Positions 52,634 through 61,984 are shown, counted from the stretch's first letter. The stretch: 64,000 nucleotides of DNA from JASLBX01 sp035762665 (GCA_035762665.1 DASTNZ010000152.1:7354-71353); one strand, 5' to 3'. Notes: a model not told the origin generated them from the letters alone. Numbers and translations are program-made.

Positions 52634-52968
52634 AGGGCGTCGACTCCAACCTCTCCGGTACGGACCCGCACGACAGCGTCCACGGAGGTCACCCAGACCT
52701 TCCCGTCACCGATCTTTCCCGTCTGGGCCGCCTTGACGATCACGTCCACCACATCATCGACGTCCGTATCGTCCACCAGGACCTCAAGCCGCGTCTTCGG
52801 CACCAGGTCGACGGTGTACTCCGCGCCCCGGTAGACCTCCGTGTGGCCCTTCTGCCGGCCGTACCCGCTCGCATCGGTGACCGTCATGCCCTGCACGCCG
52901 AAGGTCTCCAGCGCGGTCCGAACCTCGTCCAGCTTGAACGGCTTAATCACCGCGGTGACAAGCTTCAT
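52630..52968 (-). CDS. glnB: Nitrogen regulatory protein PII
   Basis: 112 residues, exact PII length. The T-loop (YGRQKGHTEVYRGAEYTVD) carries Tyr51, the modification site, and the B- and C-loop blocks TGKIGDGKVWV and DDVVDVIV are in place. PII trimer senses ATP/ADP and 2-oxoglutarate and plugs the ammonium channel AmtB. It lies between amt and glnD with overlaps at both ends, so the three are made as one unit. In actinobacteria the gene is also called glnK. Confidence 0.95.
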   Translation of the reverse strand: MKLVTAVIKPFKLDEVRTALETFGVQGMTVTDASGYGRQKGHTEVYRGAEYTVDLVPKTRLEVLVDDTDVDDVVDVIVKAAQTGKIGDGKVWVTSVDAVVRVRTGEVGVDAL

Positions 52969-54260
52969 GCCTGCACGCTCCTCTCCCTGGCCGCCGCGGA
53001 CACGGCCGCGTGGCTGCTGCTCGGCCCGGCGGCCGGCGTGAATTCGTATCCGGCCTCAACATGCACGGCCAGGTCGATGCCGCCGACCTCGGCGTCCTCG
53101 GTCACCCGGAATCCAACCGTCCGGTGGATGAGGATGCCAAGGATGTAGGCGATCACGAACGAGTAGATGATCGTCGCGCCCGCAGCGACCGCCTGCTTGC
53201 CGAGCAGGTCGACTCCGCCGCCGTAGAACAGGCCCTCGAGTGCCGGGTCGCCGGTGAACGTCTCCGTGGCGAGCAGGCCGATCATCAAGGTGCCGATGAC
53301 GCCGCCGACGAGGTGAACCGCCACGACGTCGAGTGAGTCGTCGAAGTTGAACCGGTACTTCAGACTTACGGCGAGAGCACACAGCGCGCCGGCCACCACG
53401 CCTATGATGATCGCGCCGATCGGGCTGACGAACGCACACGCCGGCGTGATGGCGACCAGCCCGGCGATCGCACCCGATGCGGCCCCGAGTGTGGTGGCGT
53501 GCCGCTGTTTGACCACATCGACCAGCAACCAGCCCAGGATGGCGGCTGCCGTGGCCACCATCGTGTTGACCCACACCGCCGACGCAGTGCCGTTCGCACC
53601 AAGTGCCGACCCGGCGTTGAACCCGAACCAGCCGAACCACAGCAATCCCGCCCCGAGCATGACGAACGGCAGATTGTGCGGCTTCATCGGATCGCGGCGC
53701 CAGCCGACGCGCCTTCCGAGCACAAGGGCGAGTGCCAGCGCTGCTGCACCCGCGTTGATGTGCACGACGGTGCCACCGGCAAAGTCGATGGCGCCCAGTT
53801 CGAAGATCCAGCCGCCGCCCCATACCCAGTTGGCGACCGGGAAGTAGACGATCGTGATCCACAGCACGACGAAGATCGCCCAGCCCCGGAACGTGGCGCG
53901 CTCGGCGATCGCACCACTGATCAGGGCAGCGGTGATGATGGCGAACACGGCCTGGAATGCCACGAACGCGAATTCCGGGATGGTGCCGGTGAGGGCGTCC
54001 GGTCCGACGTTCTCAAGGCCCAGCTTGCCTAGGCCGCCGATAAAGCCCCCGTTGGATCCGTCGAACGCGAGGCTGTACCCGTACAGGACCCAGACCACGG
54101 GCACGATCGCCAGGCACAGGAAGCTCATCATGAGCATGTTGAGGACGGCCTTGGCGCGCACCATGCCGCCGTAGAAGAACGCCAGACCGGGGGTCATGAG
54201 CAGGACGAGAGCCGCGCTGGTCAGAATCCACGCGGTATCGCCCGCGCTGAGCTCGGGCAT
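52965..54260 (-). CDS. amt: Ammonium transporter
   Basis: 431 residues from ATG 54260, which has AAGGAG upstream; the frame to 54401 crosses a dyad and lacks a ribosome site. Eleven helices are visible. The pore twin-His positions are in GGTVVHINAGA and DVVAVHLVGG, and the closing block GGIDLAVHVEAGYEF is the family C-terminus that contacts PII. It conducts ammonia/ammonium across the inner membrane. A 26-bp dyad lies upstream at 54388-54413. Confidence 0.95.
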   Translation of the reverse strand: MPELSAGDTAWILTSAALVLLMTPGLAFFYGGMVRAKAVLNMLMMSFLCLAIVPVVWVLYGYSLAFDGSNGGFIGGLGKLGLENVGPDALTGTIPEFAFVAFQAVFAIITAALISGAIAERATFRGWAIFVVLWITIVYFPVANWVWGGGWIFELGAIDFAGGTVVHINAGAAALALALVLGRRVGWRRDPMKPHNLPFVMLGAGLLWFGWFGFNAGSALGANGTASAVWVNTMVATAAAILGWLLVDVVKQRHATTLGAASGAIAGLVAITPACAFVSPIGAIIIGVVAGALCALAVSLKYRFNFDDSLDVVAVHLVGGVIGTLMIGLLATETFTGDPALEGLFYGGGVDLLGKQAVAAGATIIYSFVIAYILGILIHRTVGFRVTEDAEVGGIDLAVHVEAGYEFTPAAGPSSSHAAVSAAARERSVQA

Positions 54261-54387
54261 ACGTGACTCCTTCACGAGTCGAGTGCCGGCCGGGTAGCCG
54301 CGGCGACACTGCCTGACGGTGCTCCCTGTACCGGTCGGTCGCCTGATCGTGGCGCCACCGTGTTGCCGATGCCCGCGTGCGATGTTG

Positions 54388-54413
54388 CAGCGGCGTGACA
54401 TGTGACGCCGCTG
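54388..54413. promoter_or_regulatory. 26-bp dyad between ftsY and amt
   Basis: CAGCGGCGT and ACGCCGCTG are exact complements around GACATGTG, whose centre ACATGT is itself a palindrome; one G/G pair is the only break. It lies 34 bp after ftsY and 128 bp before the amt start. It could be the ftsY terminator (no T-run) or an operator. A GlnR a-site (GTAAC) is seen next to it on the minus strand at about 54415-54419, but the remaining half-sites are poor. Confidence 0.5.
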
Positions 54414-54446
54414 TGTTACGCCTAGGTGAATTCGGGCGGACGCGCC

Positions 54447-55634
54447 TCAGCCGAGGAGGCCGTCGATGAACTCCTCCGCATCGAATGGCGCCAGATCGTC
54501 CGGCCCCTCTCCGAGCCCTACCAACTTGACGGGCACACCAAGCTCACGCTGGACGGCGACGACGATCCCGCCCTTGGCCGTGCCGTCGAGTTTGGTGAGT
54601 GCGATCCCGGTGACGTCGACAACCTCGCCGAACACCCGCGCCTGGGCCATCCCGTTCTGGCCGGTCGTCGCGTCCAGCACGAGCAACACCTCGTCGACCG
54701 GACCGTGCTTTTCGATTACTCGCTTGACCTTACCAAGCTCGTCCATCAGGCCTGCCTTGGTCTGCAGCCGTCCGGCCGTGTCGATGAGTACGACATCCGC
54801 TTCCAGCTCTATGCCGGTCCGCACCGCATCGAAGGCGACGCTGGCCGGATCGCCCCGCTCGGGGCCGCGAACCGTGGGGACACCCACCCGATTTCCCCAA
54901 GTGGTCAGTTGGTCGACGGCCGCCGCGCGGAATGTGTCGGCGGCGCCGAGCACGACGTCGCGGTCTTCAGCCACGAGGACGCGAGCCAGCTTGCCGACGG
55001 TGGTGGTCTTGCCGGTGCCGTTGACACCGACGACAAGCACCACCGCGGGCCGGTCCGGGTGCCGTTCGGTCTTGAGCGACCGGTCCATCGTGGGGTCGAC
55101 GAGTGCGATCAGCTCCTCCCGCAGGATCGTTCTGGCAGACGCCGGGTCGGCAATGCCTTCGACCCGGGCCCGGGTGCGCAGCCGCTCGACGAGTTCCTGC
55201 GTCGGAGCAACGCCAAGGTCCGCTGTCAGGAGGGTGTCCTCGATCTCCTCCCAGGTGTCCTCGTCGAGGCGTTCCCGGGAGAGCAGGCCGAGCAGACCCT
55301 TGCCGAGCGTGGACTGGGAACGAGCCAGCCGCGACCGGAGCCGGACCAGCCGGCCGGCCGCCGGGGCGGGACGCTCGGGAGCCGGCGGTGCCTTCGTGGC
55401 GGCTTCCAGGACGTCCGCGGTCAGTCCCTCGTCTGGCGGCGCAACGGTGTCGACATCGCGCTCGAGCGTGCCCACTCCGCCAGTGGGCGATTCACCCTCC
55501 GCATCTGGTGCCTGGCCAACTCCGGGACGGGGGCCGGCCCGCGGCAACTCGGCCCGGCGGCGGACAACCACGAATCCCACCGTGACCGCGATCAACACGA
55601 TCGCGACGACGATGCCGACAATCAGGTACTCCAC
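54447..55634 (-). CDS. ftsY: Signal recognition particle receptor
   Basis: 395 residues from GTG 55634. An N-terminal helix (IVGIVVAIVLIAVTVGFVVV) anchors it, then an acidic A domain and the NG domain with G1 GVNGTGKTTTVGKLA near residues 204-218, DTFRAAAVDQL, G3 DTAGR and TKLDGTAKGG. It docks SRP-ribosome complexes at the membrane with GTP. Position next to amt-glnB-glnD is usual in actinobacteria. The smc gene that often precedes it is not in the expected place; a membrane protein gene lies there instead. Confidence 0.95.
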   Translation of the reverse strand: MEYLIVGIVVAIVLIAVTVGFVVVRRRAELPRAGPRPGVGQAPDAEGESPTGGVGTLERDVDTVAPPDEGLTADVLEAATKAPPAPERPAPAAGRLVRLRSRLARSQSTLGKGLLGLLSRERLDEDTWEEIEDTLLTADLGVAPTQELVERLRTRARVEGIADPASARTILREELIALVDPTMDRSLKTERHPDRPAVVLVVGVNGTGKTTTVGKLARVLVAEDRDVVLGAADTFRAAAVDQLTTWGNRVGVPTVRGPERGDPASVAFDAVRTGIELEADVVLIDTAGRLQTKAGLMDELGKVKRVIEKHGPVDEVLLVLDATTGQNGMAQARVFGEVVDVTGIALTKLDGTAKGGIVVAVQRELGVPVKLVGLGEGPDDLAPFDAEEFIDGLLG

Positions 55635-55670
55635 GAGGCCGTAGTCTCCCAGAAGTCGGCGATCGAACTG

Positions 55671-56156
55671 TTATCGAGCACCTGCCGCCGGGTTTGCGCG
55701 GTCGCTGTGTACCTCCGGCTGACGGGTGGGTGGCTGATTTGAGAGCGCCGTAACTGGAACGATTTCGGGCTTGCGCTCGGTGGACCGACCGGACGGTGGC
55801 GGAGCAATCGGCCGTACGTACTCCAAGCCGGCCTTTACGCGCCCGATCAGCGGGCGAGCTCGCTCTGTCACGGGTGTGACCCGGCCACCTGTGCGCTCCA
55901 CCACGGGCTCGAGCCCTCGCCACGCCCGCGACGCAGGTGGCCCGAGCCGACGGCGGATGAAGCGGCCGAAGAGCCTGACCCGATGGCTCACCTCGCGCCG
56001 TACCGAGTACGCCGACGTGCCTGCGGCGAGTGCCCAGCGACGGAGGCTGGTTCGAACCCGCGGGGATCGGGTGATCAGATGCATCGCGAACACGGCAAGC
56101 AGCACGAGAAGGGCGGTGAGCATGATGATCATCATGCTGGCGACAACGATGGTCAT
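55671..56156 (-). CDS. Single-helix membrane protein upstream of ftsY
   Basis: 161 residues from ATG 56156 with GGGGGA upstream (a longer frame to 56198 is possible). One helix (about 4-26, TIVVASMMIIMLTALLVLLAV) is followed by a basic, arginine-rich cytoplasmic part (YSVRREVSHRVRLFGRFIRR) and a proline-rich end. No family is recognised. It is 36 bp upstream of ftsY on the same strand and may be cotranscribed. Confidence 0.55.
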   Translation of the reverse strand: MTIVVASMMIIMLTALLVLLAVFAMHLITRSPRVRTSLRRWALAAGTSAYSVRREVSHRVRLFGRFIRRRLGPPASRAWRGLEPVVERTGGRVTPVTERARPLIGRVKAGLEYVRPIAPPPSGRSTERKPEIVPVTALSNQPPTRQPEVHSDRANPAAGAR

Positions 56157-56271
56157 CGTAACGTCCCCCGATCGTAACTCTGGTAGCAATTTCACCACCA
56201 GTCACACTGTCCTCGAACGCTACAGCGCGAACGGACCGATCGGCGGACTTCAGCTATGCGACACGCCAACC

Positions 56272-56322
56272 CTGATCATCGGCACTTTCCGGGTAATGCC
56301 GCCGGAAAGTGCCGATGATCAG
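56272..56322 (-). terminator. 21-bp perfect stem-loop after the PIG-L gene (TGATCA family)
   Basis: CTGATCATCGGCACTTTCCGG (56272-56292) is complementary at every base to 56302-56322 around a 9-nt loop, 10 bp after the PIG-L stop on the minus strand. The flanking AACC/GGTT extends the stem past one bulge. The same core occurs after the GH4 gene at 59825. Confidence 0.8.
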
Positions 56323-56332
56323 CGGGTTAGGG

Positions 56333-59300
56333 CTAGTCGAACTGGAAGAACGCCGGATACGTCGTGCCGTTGGACGTTGTCACGTCGAGTCGCCCGCACG
56401 TACCGGCCAGCTCACCGCTCGTCTGCCAGCGGTAGAGCCCGGCAGGCGCCTCCACCTGGCCGCTGGTCGGCTCGGCGGCGGCGGTAGCAGCCCCGAGACC
56501 ACAGACCACCGGTGTCAGTGTCGGCGATCCGTCAGCCAGGTCCGCGACCTTGCCGTCGACCAGCCGTACCGGCACGGTCGCACCCGCCTTGACGGTGTTC
56601 AGCGTCGGCATGCTCTCGACCGGCGCCAGGAACCCGCTGGCCAGCGGCACGTGGAAGGCCTGCACGTCACCTGCGTCGGACTCGAACGAAACTAGCAGCG
56701 AGCCGTCCGCACGGAGCCGTTCGAATGTCGCTGCGTCGATCGGGAGCGACACCTGGCTGGTGCCGGCGCTCACCTCCACGGTCTCGTCCCCCACGACCCG
56801 CCCGCCGAGGTTGTCGCCCCATGGCGGCGGTGCCCCGTCCGATGGATCGCAGGCAGTGAATCCGTCGTAGTCACCCGGGCAACTCGACTCGAACACCGGG
56901 ATGTAGCCGTGCTGGCCGGACCACAGGAACAGCCGGGCCGTGCCAGCCTCGGACGAGCTAAGCGACACGTCCACCGCCGACTCACCCAGCGTCACGCCGC
57001 CGACCTCCGCAGCACGCGTCGGGTCGAGACCGGAGATGGTCACTCCGTTGGTCGCCGACTGGTAAACGGTCTGCGGGGAGTTGACTCCACTCAGCGCCGA
57101 GTCCGGAATGATGGCGTCACGTGGCGTGGTCGGCCGGTTGGCCGGCGGTTCGTAGTCGTCCAGGTACGCATGACCCCACCGGTAGGGCTCGGACTGCTGG
57201 CTGCCGAACGGCGACCAAGCAAGCCGGGTCTGCCCGACGAAGTTCTGCGTGTCGGAGTCGTACGGCGTGATGTTCAACCCGACATAGGCCGGGTTGACCA
57301 CGTTGGACGACGGGTCGCCGGTTGGCGGCGTACTCGTCGGGCCGGCCGCAGCAGGCAGGACGTCAAGCGGGACCTTCATCTCGATGTTGTACGAGCCGCC
57401 GTCCCAGACGCGGCCCTCGTCAAGCACCGCGTTCGTGGCCACCTCGACGCCTGGCGCGTTGGGCGCATTCGGCACCGTGTCCGCGAGCGGACCGGATGAG
57501 AAGCCCTGGTGGTTGTCCGCGTCCCGGGTCCAGCAGGGCCCGTTCGGGCCATTCCCAGCAGTGCCCGATGGATCGTCGCTGAACGGGAACACTCCCATCT
57601 TGAACGTGGTCGAGGTGTCTACGGCGTTGCCCCGCGGGTCGACCAGGAACTCCACGGAGTCGACCAGCCAGTGGCCGAAGCACCGCTCCGGAGGCGCCGC
57701 CGCGCTTTGCACGTCGTCGATCACGTGCGCAAACAGGTAGAGGTCGTCGCCGTGCCAGTTGACCTTGGCATAGCTGCCCGCGCCACAGTCGAGGGTGTTG
57801 GCGCAGTTCTGCCCCTCCCAGCGCCGACTGATGTCGAGGGTGGCTCCTGCGTACTCGCCTGCGCTGTCGATACCGTCGACGCTAGGCGCGGCCGGCGCCT
57901 CGCTGACGACCGTGGTGGGGACGACTGTGAGCGACAAGTTCTCGCTCGCCGACCCCGCCGGATTGCTGTATGTCGTCGTGATCGTGACGCTGTCATTCGT
58001 CCCGCCAGGCGCGGCCGGGTCGGTGTGGGTGAGTTCGAACGTCACAGTGGTCTCGTCCCTCGCCGCCAGGTTGGTGTACGACTTGGCGGCGGCGTCGACG
58101 GTGTACCCGGCCGGGATGGTCAGGCTGACCTCGCCGGACTGCGTCGTGTCGGTCCAGTTGCGGACGGTGACCGGAACGGTGATGGTTTCGCCGGCACCGA
58201 TCGGCTGGACGGCGGATGAGCGTCCGGCCACGTATGTGTTGGCGTCTCCCCACTGATCGAACTCCGCGAAGTTGCCCCACCGTTCGAACCGCCCCTCGGC
58301 AGCCGGGACGACCTCGACGATGGTCTCGTTGTAGCCGGTGATGTCGCCAGCGGAGTAGTTGGCGGCGATCTTGTACCGGGCTGCGGTGGCGTCGGCGGCG
58401 GGCGTGACGGTGAAGGTCGCAGTCGATTCCGCCGAGTCACTCACCGCGCCGATGTCCTGGGCCGGAGTGACGGTCCAGCCGTCCGGCACGTCGAGTTCGA
58501 CCGAACCGTCGGGCAGCGTCCCTTCACCGGACTGGGCGTGCACGGTCACCTCGAACGGCTGGCCGGCCACCGTGAAGAAGTCCTCCGAGGTCAGATAGAA
58601 CAGCGAACCCAGTGGCATGCCGCCGGGGTCGGGGATGGACGCGCCGTAGAACAGTGCGTCGTCCTGGCCAGCCAGCGGCGAGCTGTTCGGCTGGAACGGC
58701 ACGAACGACTGGGTGACGCCCCACCGCGAGCAGCCGGGGCTGGCCTGTCCCTGGTACATCAACCGGGCCTGCGTTGGGTGTGCGCGGTTGCCTTCTTGGC
58801 CGATCTGGGCCCACGTCTTGTGGGTGCCGGGCTCGACGCCCTGGACGTTGCCGGGGAGCCAGGTGTAGGGCGACTCGTACCCCGTCCAGACACCGTGGAC
58901 CGTGAACGGGTTGTTGGCCGCGGGCGTGAAGCCGGTCGTGCAATGCGGTGCGTTCTGACCACCGGTTCCCTGCGTGCTCCCGCCCGAGGTGGTCTTCTTG
59001 ACCAGCCACGGCTCTAGCGCGTCCGGGCCTTGGAGCTGCTCAGGGAACATGGTCGGATCGGCGGCCGCCTTGATGGACTCCCAGATCATCCGGCCGGAGT
59101 ACTGGTGGTTGCCGTGCCCGCTGCCCACCGGGCTGAAGCCGACGATCACGTCCGGACGAGTCTCGCGGATGATCCGGACGGTCCGCTCGAGGGTCTGGTC
59201 GTGACCCCAGAAGTGCTCAGTCAGTGGCGCGCTGGTGTTGTAGAAGAAGTCCACCCGGTCCACGTTGAAGACATCGACCGTGCCGGACCGGAAGTGGGAC

Positions 59301-59641
59301 GCCCGGTCCTCGTTCTCGCGCCGGAGGCCAAGGGCAGGGCCCGACTCGTCGCCGACCGAGTTGCCGCCGCCCTCACCGCGGGTGTGCATGACGATCCCAC
59401 AACGAAAGTCGTAGAGCTGATTCCATACCCCACAGGGCGCGATGATGCTGGTGTCGTCGTCCGGGTGCGCCCACATGCCCATCAAGTTGACCTTCTTGGG
59501 ATCTTCATCCGAGCTGTCGACCTCGACCTTGCTGTTGTGTGCCTCGGCGGCGACACCCACGCCGGGAGCCGTGGCCGCCGGGACGGCCAAGCCCATGATC
59601 AAGGGCACTGCTGCTGCTAATGGCAATGCAAGCCGTTTCAC
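56333..59641 (-). CDS. Secreted PIG-L deacetylase with binding domains
   Basis: 1102 residues from GTG 59641 behind GGAGGAGG. A Sec signal peptide covers about 1-31. The PIG-L site has AHPDDD at 58-63 and HGNHQYS near 175-181, which bind zinc. After about residue 350 there is a NEW3-like Ig segment, then a CBM9-like domain (about 590-800) and a C-terminal PxKF-type domain (TLNTVKAGATVPVRL). PIG-L enzymes remove acetyl groups from N-acetylglucosamine-containing glycans; the extra domains suggest action on a cell-wall or polymer substrate outside the cell. Confidence 0.9.
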   Translation of the reverse strand: MKRLALPLAAAVPLIMGLAVPAATAPGVGVAAEAHNSKVEVDSSDEDPKKVNLMGMWAHPDDDTSIIAPCGVWNQLYDFRCGIVMHTRGEGGGNSVGDESGPALGLRRENEDRASHFRSGTVDVFNVDRVDFFYNTSAPLTEHFWGHDQTLERTVRIIRETRPDVIVGFSPVGSGHGNHQYSGRMIWESIKAAADPTMFPEQLQGPDALEPWLVKKTTSGGSTQGTGGQNAPHCTTGFTPAANNPFTVHGVWTGYESPYTWLPGNVQGVEPGTHKTWAQIGQEGNRAHPTQARLMYQGQASPGCSRWGVTQSFVPFQPNSSPLAGQDDALFYGASIPDPGGMPLGSLFYLTSEDFFTVAGQPFEVTVHAQSGEGTLPDGSVELDVPDGWTVTPAQDIGAVSDSAESTATFTVTPAADATAARYKIAANYSAGDITGYNETIVEVVPAAEGRFERWGNFAEFDQWGDANTYVAGRSSAVQPIGAGETITVPVTVRNWTDTTQSGEVSLTIPAGYTVDAAAKSYTNLAARDETTVTFELTHTDPAAPGGTNDSVTITTTYSNPAGSASENLSLTVVPTTVVSEAPAAPSVDGIDSAGEYAGATLDISRRWEGQNCANTLDCGAGSYAKVNWHGDDLYLFAHVIDDVQSAAAPPERCFGHWLVDSVEFLVDPRGNAVDTSTTFKMGVFPFSDDPSGTAGNGPNGPCWTRDADNHQGFSSGPLADTVPNAPNAPGVEVATNAVLDEGRVWDGGSYNIEMKVPLDVLPAAAGPTSTPPTGDPSSNVVNPAYVGLNITPYDSDTQNFVGQTRLAWSPFGSQQSEPYRWGHAYLDDYEPPANRPTTPRDAIIPDSALSGVNSPQTVYQSATNGVTISGLDPTRAAEVGGVTLGESAVDVSLSSSEAGTARLFLWSGQHGYIPVFESSCPGDYDGFTACDPSDGAPPPWGDNLGGRVVGDETVEVSAGTSQVSLPIDAATFERLRADGSLLVSFESDAGDVQAFHVPLASGFLAPVESMPTLNTVKAGATVPVRLVDGKVADLADGSPTLTPVVCGLGAATAAAEPTSGQVEAPAGLYRWQTSGELAGTCGRLDVTTSNGTTYPAFFQFD

Positions 59642-59824
59642 GAGGACCTCCTCCGGCCGGCCGGTACCAGTCCGGCCAGCAGTGTCACGTGGAATTGCGG
59701 CTCACGCTAACCGAATGTGCGCGCTTTTGCTAGACCCTGACTGAGTCTGCGCGACAGTTAGCGAACTTCACCAGTCAGCCCTGCGCACTACTGCCCAGCC
59801 CGCACAGAACCCATTTCCCCATCC

Positions 59825-59877
59825 CGTGATCATCGGCACTTTCCGGCTTATGTACACGGACAATGCCGATGATCACG
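59825..59877 (-). terminator. Stem-loop after the GH4 gene (TGATCA family)
   Basis: CGTGATCATCGGCA at 59825-59838 and its exact complement at 59864-59877 form the base of a stem that continues for seven more positions with two mismatches (loop about 11 nt). It is 14 bp after the GH4 stop. The core TGATCATCGGCA and TTTCCGG repeat the palindrome at 56272. Confidence 0.75.
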
Positions 59878-59891
59878 AGGACAAGAGGCGG

Positions 59892-61235
59892 TTAGCTGAA
59901 GAGGGCGGCGAGTTCGGGGACCGCTTGTTCGTACCCCTCGAGGAGCTGGCGCGCCACGTCGACGGAGTCGACCAGTGGGTGCAGGGCGAATGCCCGCAAC
60001 GCCCGGTCTCGCGACCGTTCCCGAGCGGCCGCAATGGCCTCCCGCTCGACGGCCTTCACGGCCAACATCAGCCCCAACTGGTGCTCCTCGACAGCACCGA
60101 CGCCAATGGGGTGCGCCCCATTCCCGTCCACCAGGCACGGCACCTCCACGACCGCGTCGACGTCCAATCCGGACACCGCGCCGCGGTTGCGCACGTTCAA
60201 GATGTGCGTCGAGTGCTCGTCCCGCGCGATTGCGGCCATCAGCTCGAGTGCGACGCGTTCATATCCCCCGCCTTCGACATCGTCCTCGTCCCGCGGCACA
60301 GCACCCTGCTCGCGGCTTTCGGCCATATAGGACGCGTCGCGCTCGCGGCGAACCCGATGCCACTCGTCCAACGCGCCGGCGGGATCGCGCTCGACGCTCT
60401 CGTAGAACCGCCGCTGCTGATCGAACAGGAACTCGCCTCGGGTCCGGCCGCCGTCACTCGCCATCGCCTGGACGGCTTCGCGGTGGAAATACCAGTACCA
60501 CAGGTACTCGTTCGGTACGGCGCCCAGCACTCGCAGCCACTCGGGGCCGAACAGGCGGCCCTCCTCGAACGAGTTCACCAGCTTGTCGTCCTCCAGAAGC
60601 TTGGGCAGCTCGTCCCGGCCACCGACCTCAATCGCCCGCAGCCATCCCATGTGATTCAGGCCGACGTAGTCGAACCACGGCTGGTCGGGGTCAAGGTCGA
60701 GCGCGCGGGCGACCCGGCGGCACATCGCGATAGGCGAATCGCAGATACCGATCACGCGGTCGCCCAGCAGTTCGGACATCGCCTCGGTGATCATGCCGGC
60801 CGGGTTGGTGAAGTTGATGACCCAGGCGTCCGGTGCCGCCTGAGCGATGTGCTCGGCGATCTTCAGCGCCACGGGGACGGTCCGCAGACCGTACGCGACG
60901 CCCCCTGGACCCGTCGTCTCCTGCCCGAGCATCCCAAGGCCATGCGCGACCCGCTCATCGGCCACCCGGCCCGCCAAGCCGCCCACCCGGATGGCCGAGA
61001 AAACGAAGTCAGAGCCATCGAGCGCGGCCCTCTGCTCGACCGTCGCCGTCACCTTGGGCGGGTGGTCGGCACCGGCAGCCATCTGCTCCAATACCCTGCT
61101 GATCACGCCGAGTCGACGCTCATCAACATCGTAGAGCGCTACCTCGTCTACCCGCGGTTCGGCCGTTTCGGCGAGCAGCGCCCCGTAGATCAGCGGCACG
61201 CGGAATCCACCACCGCCGATCACCGCCAACTTCAT
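59892..61235 (-). CDS. Glycoside hydrolase family 4
   Basis: 447 residues. The NAD loop GGGGFRVPLIYGALL (residues 7-21) and the GH4 blocks INFTNPAGMITEAM, GICDSPIAMCRR and VGLNHMGW are present; Cys in ICDSP and His in NHMGW are the metal ligands. GH4 uses NAD+ and Mn2+ to cut 6-phospho-beta- or alpha-glycosides by a redox mechanism. It overlaps the DeoR gene by 4 bp (ATGA) and lies in a sugar locus with PfkB and a binding protein. Confidence 0.9.
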   Translation of the reverse strand: MKLAVIGGGGFRVPLIYGALLAETAEPRVDEVALYDVDERRLGVISRVLEQMAAGADHPPKVTATVEQRAALDGSDFVFSAIRVGGLAGRVADERVAHGLGMLGQETTGPGGVAYGLRTVPVALKIAEHIAQAAPDAWVINFTNPAGMITEAMSELLGDRVIGICDSPIAMCRRVARALDLDPDQPWFDYVGLNHMGWLRAIEVGGRDELPKLLEDDKLVNSFEEGRLFGPEWLRVLGAVPNEYLWYWYFHREAVQAMASDGGRTRGEFLFDQQRRFYESVERDPAGALDEWHRVRRERDASYMAESREQGAVPRDEDDVEGGGYERVALELMAAIARDEHSTHILNVRNRGAVSGLDVDAVVEVPCLVDGNGAHPIGVGAVEEHQLGLMLAVKAVEREAIAAARERSRDRALRAFALHPLVDSVDVARQLLEGYEQAVPELAALFS

Positions 61236-61984
61236 GCCAGGACCACCTCGGCGCCGGCCTGGCGCACAACATCGAGCGTCCCCGGATCAGCGTCCTCGTC
61301 GGTAACCAGGAAGTTCAGCCGCTCCGGCCCGCACACCCGGGCCAAGCCACTGCCGGGAAACTTCGATCCGTCGGCCACCAGCGCTGTCCGGTCCGCTGAT
61401 CGGAGCATCGCTCGCTTGACAGGCACTTCGACGGTCGTGGTGTCCATCACCGACCCGTCCCCGCGAACCCCGCTGGTGCCGAGGAACAACAGGTCGGCGT
61501 GGACCTGCTCGAGCGCTTGCTCGGTGAGAAAGCCCACCATTGACCGGTAGTTGCGCCGCACCTGCCCACCCAGCAGTACCAGATCGATTGCCACGTCGTC
61601 CTTGAGCTCCTCGTAGACAGCGAGGCTGTTGGTGACGACGGTCAGCGGGCGGCCATGCAAGTGAGCGGCGACATGGTGGACTGACGTCCCGATGTCGCAA
61701 AGGACGACCGCGCCGTCCGGGACGAGCGTGGCTGCCCGACGCGCCAGCCGGTCCTTGGCCTCCGGATGCGTGACGGCGACGTCCTCGAACGATGGCTCGT
61801 TGGCCTCGCCGAGCAGGGCGCCGCCATGCACCCGGTGCAACCGCCCGTCCCCGTGCAGCATCGACATGTCTCGTCGGACGGTCGCGAGGCTGACCCCCAG
61901 CCGCTCAGCGACGGCTCGCGCCGACAATGCGCCCTCGGCGCGGAGCATCTTGAGAATCTCCTGCCGCCGCTGTTCCGCAAGCAT
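61232..61984 (-). CDS. DeoR family repressor
   Basis: 250 residues from ATG 61984. The winged HTH is at the start: RRQEILKMLRAEGALSARAV, SLATVRRDMSMLHGDGRLHRVHGG. The C-terminal sugar-phosphate sensing domain has VLCDIGTSVHHVAAHL, LTVVTNSLAVYEEL and LFLGTSGVRGDGSV. It should repress both its own GH4 operon and the divergent PfkB/ABC genes and release DNA when a phosphorylated sugar binds. Several GCTCA half-sites lie upstream at 62008-62125. Confidence 0.9.
   Translation of the reverse strand: MLAEQRRQEILKMLRAEGALSARAVAERLGVSLATVRRDMSMLHGDGRLHRVHGGALLGEANEPSFEDVAVTHPEAKDRLARRAATLVPDGAVVLCDIGTSVHHVAAHLHGRPLTVVTNSLAVYEELKDDVAIDLVLLGGQVRRNYRSMVGFLTEQALEQVHADLLFLGTSGVRGDGSVMDTTTVEVPVKRAMLRSADRTALVADGSKFPGSGLARVCGPERLNFLVTDEDADPGTLDVVRQAGAEVVLA

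Noticed and set aside
54415..54440. GlnR box upstream of amt
   Set aside because: One GTAAC half-site is present, but the following GaAAC and second a/b sites are not, so I do not call a GlnR operator.
59826..61550. 574-residue plus-strand open frame opposite GH4 and DeoR
   Set aside because: It starts inside a palindrome and is antisense to two recognised genes.
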